Origin: Chloroflexi bacterium CFX6
GTDB lineage: Bacteria > Chloroflexota > Anaerolineae > Anaerolineales > Villigracilaceae
DNA length: 53,503 nucleotides
Direction of reading: 5' to 3'
NCBI GenBank assembly: GCA_030263595.1
Contig: SZPG01000011.1
Location: 1 to 53,503 of the forward strand
The notes under the pieces were generated by a model. The model had not been told where the DNA came from. It was given only the letters and a program-made list of their open reading frames with translations, and searched no databases. Below are positions 33,984 through 41,811 of the stretch, in pieces (position 1 is the stretch's first letter; every line of letters starts with the position of its first letter). Made by a program: the position numbers and the translations under genes.

Positions 33984-35018
33984 ATGAAACGCCTCTCCAC
34001 CCCGCTGCTCAAATGGTACGCCAGACACCGCCGCCCCATGCCCTGGCGCAACCATCCCGACCCGTACGCCGTTTGGGTTTCGGAGATCATGCTTCAGCAA
34101 ACGCGCGTGGAAACGGTCATTCCATATTTTGAAAAATGGATGAAATTATTTCCAAACGTGAAGACACTGGCGAACGCCAAAGAGCGGGATGTGTTGAACG
34201 CCTGGGAGGGACTTGGCTATTACACCCGCGCGCGCAACCTGCACAAAGCCGCGAAGATCGTCGCCTCGGACTTTAACGGGAAACTGCCTCGTGATCTCCA
34301 AGCCTTGCGCTCCCTTCCGGGCATCGGTCGCTACACTGTGGGAGCAATCGCATCCATTGCCTTCAAAATGGACGAGCCAACGCTCGACGGCAACATCCGC
34401 CGCGTCCTCTCGCGTTTGTTTGATGTGAGCGAGTACGCCGATTCCTCCGCTGGCGAAAAAATCCTGTGGGAGTTGGCGGCGAAGAATTTGCCTAAAGGAA
34501 AAGCGGGCGACTACAACCAGGCGCTTATGGAACTGGGCGCGACGGTCTGCCTGCCGAAGAATCCGCGCTGTTTGCTCTGCCCGCTGGTGAAGTTGTGTCA
34601 GGCGCGCGAAAACGGCATGCAGGATTTACGCCCCGTCTTGAAGCCGAAGAAGCGGACGCCGCAATATACCCACGCGGCGGCAGTGATCGTGGAACGCGGG
34701 CGCGTGCTGCTCAGTCAACGCCCGGCGGGTGGATTGCTCGGAGGGATGTGGGAGTTCCCGAACGTGCGGGTGGGGGAGGACCCGGCAAAGGAGTTGGCAA
34801 ACGCCTTGAAGGCAGCAGCCAGCCTGCGGGTCCGTCGAGGCGAGGCGCTGGGTGTTGTCTCGCATGCGTATAGCCACTTTAGGATTCAGGTGTATCCATT
34901 TCGATGTCGGGCGTTATCAATCCCCAACGATAAAAACTTGAAATGGGTGAACCTGAGCGAATTGGACGATTACCCGATGGGGAAAGTGGACCGGCAGATC
35001 GCCCAAAAAATAAAGTAG
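33984..35018 (+). CDS. mutY: A/G-specific adenine glycosylase MutY
   Basis: MutY removes adenine mispaired with 8-oxoguanine. The N-terminal PMPWRNHPDPYAVWVSEIMLQQTRV with the catalytic Glu, the HhH-GPD region LPGIGRYTVGAIASIAF and the 4Fe-4S ligands C-x6-C-x2-C-x5-C (CLPKNPRCLLCPLVKLC, about 192-208) are complete. The C-terminal NUDIX-like domain recognises 8-oxoG. Length is 344 aa. The start is preceded by heptamer repeats and lacks a Shine-Dalgarno. The stop TAG lies in the GTAG of a palindrome. Confidence 0.95.
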   Translation: MKRLSTPLLKWYARHRRPMPWRNHPDPYAVWVSEIMLQQTRVETVIPYFEKWMKLFPNVKTLANAKERDVLNAWEGLGYYTRARNLHKAAKIVASDFNGKLPRDLQALRSLPGIGRYTVGAIASIAFKMDEPTLDGNIRRVLSRLFDVSEYADSSAGEKILWELAAKNLPKGKAGDYNQALMELGATVCLPKNPRCLLCPLVKLCQARENGMQDLRPVLKPKKRTPQYTHAAAVIVERGRVLLSQRPAGGLLGGMWEFPNVRVGEDPAKELANALKAAASLRVRRGEALGVVSHAYSHFRIQVYPFRCRALSIPNDKNLKWVNLSELDDYPMGKVDRQIAQKIK

Positions 35019-35041
35019 CGCGAGATGCCATCTCGCGCTAC
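35015..35041 (+). repeat. GTAG-headed perfect palindrome at the mutY stop
   Basis: GTAGCGCGAGAT and ATCTCGCGCTAC form a perfect 12-bp stem with a 3-nt GCC loop. The GTAG provides the mutY stop codon. A related but decayed copy is at 41041-41065. It may serve as a bidirectional stem between the convergent mutY and rnj genes. Confidence 0.85.
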
Positions 35042-35046
35042 AAGTT

Positions 35047-36690
35047 TTACGACTTGCTCAACGTCACGAACACCATCGGTCTGCGTTTGGTTTCCTGGTG
35101 CAGGTAACTCTTCACCGCGTTGATGATGTCCTTTTCGTCATCCAGCCCGCCCTCATGCACGACATTCATCACCACCTTGCGGACTTCGGGCAGGAGCGCC
35201 TCGGCGTCCTCCGGCGAGACGAAACCGCGCGTGATGACCTCCGGCTCGTGCAGCAGCCGCCCCGTCAGTTTATCGAGGCTGATATCTATCAGCATGATGC
35301 CGTTGCGCGCCAGTTGACTGCGTTCGCGCATCACATCGTGATCAATATCGCCGATGGATTCGCCGGTGACGAAGACGTAATCGCCGGGGATGCGCTCGCC
35401 GAGCATGATCTTGTTGCCCGCCAGTTCCACCACCTGCCCGTTTTCCACAACAATGGTGTTTTCAGGTTCGATGCCCAGCTGCTGGGCGAGTTCGGCATGA
35501 CGCACCAACTGGCGCAGTTCGCCGTGAATGGGCATGAAATGCCTGGGGCGGACGAGGTTGATGAGCAGTTTCTGCTCCTCCTGTGCGGCGTGACCGGAGA
35601 CATGGATGGGCGCGATGCCGTCGTGGATGACGCGCGCGCCTCTCCTTAACAGACGGTTGATCGTCTTGCTGATGGTTTCTTCGTTGCCCGGAATCGGATG
35701 CGACGAAAGCACGACCGTGTCGCCTTCCTTCAAATCGAACTGGCGGTTCGTGCCCGTGGAGAGCCGCCCGACGATGGAGGAAGGTTCGCCCTGCGAGCCG
35801 GTGCACATCAGCACAACCTTGTGGTTCTGCATGTTCAACGCCTGTTCGAGCGGCACGATAATCTCGTCTGGAATATCCAGGTATTTCATCCTGCGCGCGA
35901 TCTTGACGTTATCCACCATGCTCGGACCGGCTAACGCCATCTTGCGCCCGTGCTTGGCGGCGGCATCCGCTACCTGCTGCACGCGCGAAATCAGCGATGC
36001 AAACGTGGCGACGATCACACGCCCTTTCGCCTCGGCGAAGACCTTGTCGAACGCGGGACCAATGACCGACTCGGAGGGGGTCCAGCCGGGGCGTTCGGCG
36101 TTGGTCGAATCGGAGAGCAGCAGGTCCACGCCGCGCGTGGAGAACTCGGAGAGTTTGGCGAAGTCGGTGGGCCAGCCGTCCACGGGGGTGTGGTCGAACT
36201 TGAAGTCGCTCATGTGCACCACCAGACCCGCAGGCGTGGTGATGCCCAGCCCGACCGCATCCGGTATGGAGTGGCTGACATGGAAATATTCGATGGTAAA
36301 GGGACCGATCCTGCTCGCCTCGCCCGCCTGGATGGTCTTGAGCTGGGCTTTGTGATGCGAGTTGTTCCGCAGCAGTTTACCCTCGATCAGACCGCGTGTC
36401 AGCGGCGTGGCATAGACCGGCACGGGAATATCCTCCAGAAAATGGTGGACGGCGCCGATATGGTCTTCGTGTCCGTGCGTGATGACGAGCGCGAGGACGC
36501 GGTTTGCCTTTTTCTTTAAATACTCATAATCCGGGATGATGTAATCCACTCCCAGCATGTCGTTCCGGGGGAACATGATGCCGGCATCCACCACGATGAT
36601 GTCGCCGCCGAACTCGTACGCCATCATGTTCTTTCCCACTTCACCCAGCCCCCCGAGCGGGATGATTCTCAATTTGTTTTTCTTGCTCAT
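35047..36690 (-). CDS. rnj: Ribonuclease J
   Basis: RNase J combines 5'-3' exonuclease and endonuclease activities in mRNA turnover and rRNA maturation. The metallo-beta-lactamase motif HGHEDH is at residues 72-77. The beta-CASP region contains STNAERPG, TGSQGEPSSIVGRL and VHVSGHA-like HVSGHAAQEEQKLL. Length is 547 aa. The ATG at 36690 has only a weak ribosome binding site and a long structured leader. Confidence 0.95.
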   Translation of the reverse strand: MSKKNKLRIIPLGGLGEVGKNMMAYEFGGDIIVVDAGIMFPRNDMLGVDYIIPDYEYLKKKANRVLALVITHGHEDHIGAVHHFLEDIPVPVYATPLTRGLIEGKLLRNNSHHKAQLKTIQAGEASRIGPFTIEYFHVSHSIPDAVGLGITTPAGLVVHMSDFKFDHTPVDGWPTDFAKLSEFSTRGVDLLLSDSTNAERPGWTPSESVIGPAFDKVFAEAKGRVIVATFASLISRVQQVADAAAKHGRKMALAGPSMVDNVKIARRMKYLDIPDEIIVPLEQALNMQNHKVVLMCTGSQGEPSSIVGRLSTGTNRQFDLKEGDTVVLSSHPIPGNEETISKTINRLLRRGARVIHDGIAPIHVSGHAAQEEQKLLINLVRPRHFMPIHGELRQLVRHAELAQQLGIEPENTIVVENGQVVELAGNKIMLGERIPGDYVFVTGESIGDIDHDVMRERSQLARNGIMLIDISLDKLTGRLLHEPEVITRGFVSPEDAEALLPEVRKVVMNVVHEGGLDDEKDIINAVKSYLHQETKRRPMVFVTLSKS

Positions 36691-36896
36691 ATATTTTGTT
36701 TTGTAAACCTCTAACTTAATGAATTTTAAACCGCCTTGTGGCGGGTAAGGTCAAAAGAAAAGACCTCCGCTGACTTGCCCGCGTGAGGTCCCTGTGAAAA
36801 TTTCTAACACGAACACCCTGCTAAACAAACTGCCCTGTGGCAGTAAAAGTCAACTCAAACTGGCGCGATTATAGCAGGGCGGGGAGGTTTCGTCAA
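36691..36896 (-). promoter_or_regulatory. rnj promoter and structured leader
   Basis: On the minus strand TTGACG (36891-36896), a 17-nt spacer and TATAAT (36868-36873) form a near-consensus promoter. The expected leader of about 170 nt holds three hairpins: ACTGCC/GGCAGT near 36830-36845, GACCTC/GAGGTC near 36763-36792, and ACCGCC/GGCGGGT near 36729-36747. Nothing codes for protein here. Autoregulation of RNase J through leader cleavage is a reasonable hypothesis. Confidence 0.7.
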
Positions 36897-36909
36897 AGCG
36901 AATTAATCC

Positions 36910-36937
36910 GATCACTGATTACTGGTCAGTGATCACT
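36910..36937. repeat. Heptameric repeat at the end of the DUF1992 gene
   Basis: Units GATCACT GATTACT GGTCAGT GATCACT. The tract also forms an inverted repeat (TGATCACTGATTACTGGTCAGTGATCA region). The stop codon TGA of the minus-strand gene (36933-36935) lies inside the last unit. Confidence 0.75.
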
Positions 36938-37247
36938 TTCTTGAGCGCTTCTGCCGTTCCATCATCACATTGAACTGCAGCTGTTTTTCCGAAATGGCTT
37001 TTCTGACCTTCCTGCGCAGGCGCTCATCGTGGGTCACGGCGAGCCGTTCCTTCAACGCGGCGATCTCCTGCAATAGTTCGATCTCCGCCGAAACCATGCC
37101 CGCATTTTTCAGGATGGAGTACGCCATGCGCAGTTCCTCCGGCGTTTCGAAATAAGCCGTCAGGTCGAGCGGCTTGTCCTTGCCCTTCAAGTCGTCGAAC
37201 TCACCGCGTTCCATCGCTTCGCGGATGATTTTTTCAATGGAATACAT
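36933..37247 (-). CDS. DUF1992-domain protein
   Basis: A 104-aa protein starting MYSIEKIIREAMERGEFDDLKGKDKPLDL, the pattern of DUF1992 (also found in the DnaJ homologue DNAJC28). The rest is helical and charged (ELLQEIAALKERL...RKVRKAISEKQLQFNVMMERQ). Its function is unknown. The chosen ATG at 37247 gives the domain its usual N-terminus; the frame stays open upstream but without homology. Confidence 0.8.
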   Translation of the reverse strand: MYSIEKIIREAMERGEFDDLKGKDKPLDLTAYFETPEELRMAYSILKNAGMVSAEIELLQEIAALKERLAVTHDERLRRKVRKAISEKQLQFNVMMERQKRSRK

Positions 37248-37303
37248 ACCCCTCGATTTTACCCAAAAACCCGCCGCACACATTTACATGTGAATGGAGC
37301 GCC

Positions 37304-37522
37304 TCATGGATTGGGCGGCGTTACAGGCGGGTTGGGTTTATCCGCCTGAGCAGACGCTTCACCTTCCTTTGCGCCAAACAGCGAAGAGAAAGTCACTTGG
37401 AAAACGGCGACAATTACCGGACCGAGGATCACCCCCACAGCCGCGGAGGCAAGACCGCTCCAACCGAAGCCCCAATAACAAATCAGGGCAATGATCAGGC
37501 TTACTACACCGATGGCACCCAT
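37304..37522 (-). CDS. Small membrane protein of unknown function
   Basis: A 72-aa protein with two hydrophobic segments (MGAIGVVSLIIALICYWGFG and SGLASAAVGVILGPVIVAVFQVTFSSLF) and a Pro-rich tail ending NPPVTPPNP. ATG 37522 is preceded by AAGGAG 6 nt away and by a good promoter, so the gene is very likely real. The GYLG-ASVG-like pattern recalls small GlsB/YeaQ-type membrane proteins, but I would not assign it. Confidence 0.7.
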   Translation of the reverse strand: MGAIGVVSLIIALICYWGFGWSGLASAAVGVILGPVIVAVFQVTFSSLFGAKEGEASAQADKPNPPVTPPNP

Positions 37523-37541
37523 AGTGAACTCCTTCACAAAT

Positions 37542-37570
37542 AGTATAGCACGCCGAAAATTCGCGTTCAA
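37542..37570 (-). promoter_or_regulatory. Promoter of the small membrane protein gene
   Basis: On the minus strand TTGAAC (37565-37570) and TATACT (37542-37547) are 17 nt apart, about 20 nt before the start codon of the gene ending at 37304. It diverges from the promoter of the acyl-CoA synthetase fusion. Confidence 0.7.
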
Positions 37571-37584
37571 TCCCCGAGGGAAAA

Positions 37585-37613
37585 TTGACATCCCCGCCCA
37601 ACTCCTGTAAACT
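37585..37613 (+). promoter_or_regulatory. Promoter predicting a leaderless transcript
   Basis: A perfect TTGACA (37585-37590), 17-nt spacer and TAAACT (37608-37613) place the transcription start 7 nt further, at the A of the ATG (37620). No Shine-Dalgarno precedes that ATG. Together these suggest a leaderless mRNA. Confidence 0.65.
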
Positions 37614-37619
37614 TCTTTC

Positions 37620-40091
37620 ATGGACATAGACCTCGATCTCTACCGGCACGAAATCCGCGCGTCGTCCGATCCCCTCGTCCGTCTTTCCGCAATTGATGTC
37701 TCGCCCGAACGCCCGAAACGAACTATCGTTTTCATTCATGGATTCGGCGGCAAGGCGGAACAGTGGCAGTACCAGTTGCAGAAATTTGCGATGGACAACC
37801 GCGTCATCGCCCTGGACTTGCGCGGGCATGGACTCTCCGACAAGCCCTCCACCGGGTACGACATGCCGCGCATCCAACTGGACCTTGAGACCGCGCTGAC
37901 CCAGTTGAAAGTATCCACGCCGGTAGTTTTGGTCGGGCACTCGTTTGGCGGCGCCATCGTCACAGACTATGCCCTCAACCACCCCGATCACGTCGAGCGG
38001 CTTATCCTGATTGCCACCGCCGGTGAGTTTCGATTGAGCCCGCTGTTCAAACTGGGATTGAACCTCCCCTCGTCCATCCTGAGAATTATCGGACCGCTCA
38101 CGCGCTCGTGGCTGCACGCGCCGCCGCACGCGCTGCGCGAGTTTTACCACCACAACCTCTCCCGGTGGGTGGGCTGGGAGAAGTTCGCCCAACTCACCAT
38201 GCCGGTCATGGTCATCCGCGGGCACCGCGATCTGGTCTTCGACCGCCCGCTGTTCGAGAAGGTGGCAAAATCCATCGCTGGCGCGGAAGATGTTGATATC
38301 GGCGTATCGGGTCACATGGTCATGCTGGAGAGGCGCGAGGCGGTGGATCGGGCGATCACCAGCTTCCTGAAGGGCGAATCCTCCAAGTCGTGGCGCGATG
38401 CGTCCATCGTCACCGCCAGATCGCAGCGCGATGAACTGAAGCGCGAGCGCGCCTGGCTCAATCAATATGAAGACGGCGTTCCCTACACAGTGGACGTGCC
38501 GCGCATCCCCGTTCATCTTTTGCTGCGCTCGTCGGTCAGGCGTTTCCCGAATCACCCGGCGGTTTATTTTGAGGGTGCGAGACTCACCTATCGAAAATTG
38601 AATCACGAAGCCAACCGTTTTGCCAACGCCCTGCTCGCCCAGGGGCTTGGCAAAGGCGCGCGTGTCGTTTTGCTGCTGCCAAATATCCCGCAGATGGTGG
38701 TTGGCTTTTACGGCGCGCTCAAGGCGGGCGCGGTGGTGGTTTTGATTCCCCCGATGACCGAACTGGAGGAACTGATTCGTCAAATCCGTGAGTCCGATGC
38801 GAGCGTGCTGGTGACGCTCTCCACATGGGCCGGGCTGGCGAAGCAGATCAGGGATGCGACCGGCATTCCGCACGTGGTCTTGACCGATCCCGCCGAATAC
38901 TTGTCACTCCCGAAATATTTGATCTCCCGCTGGCGCAACCGCGGTTTGGATGTGCGCAGCTCTCTGCATTGGAACCGCTGGCTTGCCCAACAGGAATGGA
39001 AATCTCCAACCGTTGAGGTACTGCCCGAAGACCTGGCGGTCATCATCTACACGGGCGGCACAACAGCGCAATCGAAAGGCGTGATGCTCTCGCACCGTAA
39101 CCTGGTTGCCAACGCCATCCAAACCCGTCACTGGCTGCCTGATGCCGCCGAGGGGAGGGAACGCTTTCTTTGCGTTGTTCCTTTTTTCCACAGTTACGGC
39201 ATGACCACGGCGTTGAATGTTCCCGTCTCGATTGGCGCGGCGATGATTCTAAAGCCCCAGTTTCAAGTGCTGGATATCCTGAAATCCATCAAACGCTACA
39301 AACCGACCATCTTCCCCGGCGCGCCGAGCATGTACGTTGCCATCAACAACTTCCGGGGCGTGCGGAAGTACGGTATCAACTCGATCAAGGCCTGCATCAG
39401 CGGTTCCGCGCCCCTGCCGGTGGAAGTGCAGGAAGCCTTTGAAAAACTCACCAAAGGCAGACTGGTGGAAGGTTACGGACTGACCGAAGCCTCGCCGGTA
39501 ACTCACGCCAACCCGATGAACAAAAACCGCCGCGTGGGAAGCATTGGCGTGCCGCTTCCTTCCACCCATGCCGTCATCGTGGATTTGAAAACGGGGAGCC
39601 GCGAAGTACCGATGGGACAGATCGGCGAACTGGCGGTGCGCGGTCCGCAGGTGATGATGGGATACTGGAAGAACGAAGAAGCGACCCGGCAGACGATCAC
39701 GCACGACGGCTGGCTGCTCACCGGCGATGTGGCGCAGGTGGACGAAGACGGCTTCTTCCGCATCATTGCCCGCAAAGCGGATATGTGGTATCCCGATAAA
39801 GCGGGCAGGGAGCCCGCCTTCCCGCGCGACGTGGAAGAGGTCATCTACGAAATTCCGCAGATCAAAGAAGCGGCGGTGGTGGCGGTGGCGGGACACCCGT
39901 TTGCCTTCGTCATTGCCGGCGGAGAAAAGCCCAGCGCGGAATCCATCATTGCATACTGCAAACGCCGCCTTCCGCCGCACCTCGTCCCGCGCTTCGTCAT
40001 CTTCATGGAAGAATTCCCGCGCACCTTCATCGGCAAAGTCCTGCGGCGCGAACTGGCGAAGCGGTACGGGAAGCAGATTGCAAGCGAGTAA
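37620..40091 (+). CDS. Alpha/beta hydrolase fused to an AMP-forming acyl-CoA synthetase
   Basis: An 823-aa two-domain protein. Residues about 30-255 form an alpha/beta hydrolase with nucleophile elbow GHSFGG (106-111), acid in RGHRDLVFD and His in VSGHMVML, so the triad looks complete. Residues about 300-820 form an ANL-family ligase: SSVRRFPNHPAVYFEGARLTYRKLN, phosphate loop YTGGTTAQSKG (477-487), GYGLTEASPVTHANP, LLTGDVAQVDEDGF and the catalytic lysine in FIGKVLRREL. The hinge after ARKADM is unusual (WYPDKAGREPAFPRDVEE). The hydrolase could release or edit the acyl product of the ligase; this is inference. A second hydrolase follows. Confidence 0.9.
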   Translation: MDIDLDLYRHEIRASSDPLVRLSAIDVSPERPKRTIVFIHGFGGKAEQWQYQLQKFAMDNRVIALDLRGHGLSDKPSTGYDMPRIQLDLETALTQLKVSTPVVLVGHSFGGAIVTDYALNHPDHVERLILIATAGEFRLSPLFKLGLNLPSSILRIIGPLTRSWLHAPPHALREFYHHNLSRWVGWEKFAQLTMPVMVIRGHRDLVFDRPLFEKVAKSIAGAEDVDIGVSGHMVMLERREAVDRAITSFLKGESSKSWRDASIVTARSQRDELKRERAWLNQYEDGVPYTVDVPRIPVHLLLRSSVRRFPNHPAVYFEGARLTYRKLNHEANRFANALLAQGLGKGARVVLLLPNIPQMVVGFYGALKAGAVVVLIPPMTELEELIRQIRESDASVLVTLSTWAGLAKQIRDATGIPHVVLTDPAEYLSLPKYLISRWRNRGLDVRSSLHWNRWLAQQEWKSPTVEVLPEDLAVIIYTGGTTAQSKGVMLSHRNLVANAIQTRHWLPDAAEGRERFLCVVPFFHSYGMTTALNVPVSIGAAMILKPQFQVLDILKSIKRYKPTIFPGAPSMYVAINNFRGVRKYGINSIKACISGSAPLPVEVQEAFEKLTKGRLVEGYGLTEASPVTHANPMNKNRRVGSIGVPLPSTHAVIVDLKTGSREVPMGQIGELAVRGPQVMMGYWKNEEATRQTITHDGWLLTGDVAQVDEDGFFRIIARKADMWYPDKAGREPAFPRDVEEVIYEIPQIKEAAVVAVAGHPFAFVIAGGEKPSAESIIAYCKRRLPPHLVPRFVIFMEEFPRTFIGKVLRRELAKRYGKQIASE

Positions 40092-40180
40092 GGGATTTGA
40101 AAAGCGGGTGTTCATCCGCGATTAATGTTGATGGGATAAGGTTGTCGCCGAAACGTTATCTGAAAACAGAGAGCAGCTGG

Positions 40181-41044
40181 ATGAGCATCAAAACAAACGG
40201 CATCCTCTACCAGAGTATGATGCTGGGAAACAATCAAAAAGTAAATTATGTCTGCCAGGGCGCGGGCGAACCGGTGGTGCTGGTGCACGGCTTGGCGGCT
40301 TCGCTTCACGATTGGGACGATCTTCTGCCGGAACTTGCCGCGTCGGGCTGCGCCGCTTATGCGCTCGACCTGCTTGGGCACGGCGAAAGCGCGAAACCGG
40401 CGGGCGCCCACGAATATACGGTGGAGAACACGTTCGCGCATTTTTCCCATTGGCTCGATTCGCTGCACCTGCATACGCCGTTCACCTTGATCGGTCATTC
40501 GCTGGGCGGGGGCTTGTCGCTGATGTATGCCCTGCGGCATCCCGAACGCGTAAAGGCGCTGGCGCTGGTCAACCCGTTCTATGATTTAAGTCAACTGCCG
40601 CCCATTTTGCAGAAGGTGTTCCATCACCAGTTGATCAACACGAATCTCATCGAACGAACGCCCTATCGTGTGTTCCGCTTTTTGGTGGATATGACCAGTT
40701 TCTCAACCTACGTGGGGCAGCGCGAAACGCACAGCCTGCCGGAACATATCCGTTATCAGACCGCGCTGGATTACAAACGCGCCTCTTCCGGCATTTACAA
40801 CATCCCGCGCACGCTTCCCTCCTCGACGTTGGACCTGTCGCGTGTTGCCCAGCCGACTCTGCTCCTGTGGGGCGGGCGCGACCAGACTCTTTCGCCGTCG
40901 TCGTTTCCGAGGTTGAAATCTTTGCTTCCAAACATTCGATTGGCGCATGAATTTCCAGTGTGCGGGCATGTGCCGCATCAGTGCCATCCTGAAAAACTCA
41001 ATCCGTATGTGATGGAGTTTTTGAGAAGTTTATCCGTGAAGTAG
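40181..41044 (+). CDS. Alpha/beta hydrolase
   Basis: A 287-aa single-domain alpha/beta hydrolase. VVLVHGLAASLHDWDDLLPELA gives the oxyanion region, GHSLGGG the nucleophile serine, WGGRDQT the acid, and CGHVPHQCHPEKL the histidine. ATG 40181 yields the usual start before the first strand; an upstream in-frame ATG at 40097 is less likely. The gene lies 89 nt after the hydrolase-ligase fusion and probably belongs to the same transcript. The substrate is unknown. The stop TAG is within a GTAG-headed palindrome. Confidence 0.88.
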   Translation: MSIKTNGILYQSMMLGNNQKVNYVCQGAGEPVVLVHGLAASLHDWDDLLPELAASGCAAYALDLLGHGESAKPAGAHEYTVENTFAHFSHWLDSLHLHTPFTLIGHSLGGGLSLMYALRHPERVKALALVNPFYDLSQLPPILQKVFHHQLINTNLIERTPYRVFRFLVDMTSFSTYVGQRETHSLPEHIRYQTALDYKRASSGIYNIPRTLPSSTLDLSRVAQPTLLLWGGRDQTLSPSSFPRLKSLLPNIRLAHEFPVCGHVPHQCHPEKLNPYVMEFLRSLSVK

Positions 41045-41066
41045 CGCGAGATACTATCTCGTTACC
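41041..41066 (+). repeat. GTAG-headed palindrome at a stop codon (decayed)
   Basis: GTAGCGCGAGAT, ACT, ATCTCGTTAC: the same family as the copy at 35015, with two arm mismatches. Its TAG is the stop codon of the preceding hydrolase gene. Confidence 0.75.
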
Positions 41067-41137
41067 CTATCCTCACACCGCAGCATGAAACGGGGAATCC
41101 GCGCAATATTTTAAGATTCACGCATACCAATCAACTC

Positions 41138-41222
41138 TTGTCAATGTTTGGCGGAAGGGGTAAAATGCCGTACACTTTGACCATATATACGGGGATGCAG
41201 CGCTTGTACGCCCATATATGGC
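41138..41222 (+). promoter_or_regulatory. nrdR promoter with two NrdR boxes 31 bp apart
   Basis: TTGTCA (41138-41143), 17-nt spacer and TAAAAT (41161-41166) form the promoter. Directly downstream are CCATATATACGG (ATATAT at 41183-41188) and CCCATATATGGC (ATATAT at 41214-41219). NrdR boxes have an ACACwATATATwGTGT-like consensus and usually come in pairs about three helical turns apart, as here. NrdR should repress itself and, by readthrough, nrdJ. Confidence 0.75.
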
Positions 41223-41258
41223 TCTAACAAATGTTCTAAATTTGGAGTGCCTTTTCGG

Positions 41259-41708
41259 ATGCGATGCCCTTACTGCAAACATCACGACTCAAAGGTGCTG
41301 GATACCTCCCATGACAGCCATGGTGGGATTCGACGCCGCCGCGAATGCCTGAAATGCCGCCAGCGTTTCAGCAGTTACGAACGCCCCATCCTCGCCGTGC
41401 CGCTCATCATCAAACAGGATGGAACCCGTGAAGAGTTCGACCGCGAGAAAATGGCGCGCGGCATCCGCATCTCCTGCGCCAAACGCCCCGTCTCCGCAGC
41501 GGACATCGAACGCATGATCGGGCAGGTGGAGGCGCAGCTGCAGAAAATGGGCAAAGCCGAGGTCTCCTCCCGCGTGGTGGGCGACCTGGTCATGCAAATC
41601 CTGAAGGAAGTAGACCAGATTGCATACATTCGCTATGCCATTGTGTACCTGGGTTTGGACGATCTCCAGTCCATCCGCAAGGAAATAGACCACCTGCTCG
41701 AAGATTAA
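41259..41708 (+). CDS. nrdR: Transcriptional repressor NrdR
   Basis: NrdR senses (d)ATP and represses ribonucleotide reductase genes. The N-terminal zinc ribbon (MRCPYCKHHDSKVLDT...RRRRECLKCRQRFSSYER) is followed by the ATP-cone (VPLIIKQDGTREEFDREKMARGI...IERMIGQVEAQLQ). From ATG 41259 it has 149 aa and the family's standard start; GTG 41247, in frame, is possible. It sits directly upstream of nrdJ and downstream of two NrdR boxes. Confidence 0.95.
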   Translation: MRCPYCKHHDSKVLDTSHDSHGGIRRRRECLKCRQRFSSYERPILAVPLIIKQDGTREEFDREKMARGIRISCAKRPVSAADIERMIGQVEAQLQKMGKAEVSSRVVGDLVMQILKEVDQIAYIRYAIVYLGLDDLQSIRKEIDHLLED

Positions 41709-41713
41709 GCCCC

Positions 41714-41751
41714 GGCAAAGACGCTCAAGGCGGGAGTATCTTTGCCTTTTT
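41714..41751 (+). terminator. Rho-independent terminator after nrdR
   Basis: GGCAAAGA (41714-41721) pairs with TCTTTGCC (41739-41746), followed by TTTTTG. It would stop most nrdR transcripts, so nrdJ needs readthrough or its own promoter. Confidence 0.8.
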
Positions 41752-41811
41752 GTATCCGTGAAATTATGTAAGGACGATCTTTCATGGTCGCAGCATCTCT
41801 GAAACATCAAG

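Noticed and set aside
37304..38873. Long minus-strand open frame opposite the hydrolase-ligase fusion
   Set aside because: It is a shadow of the fusion gene; the plus-strand protein has clear domains and motifs.
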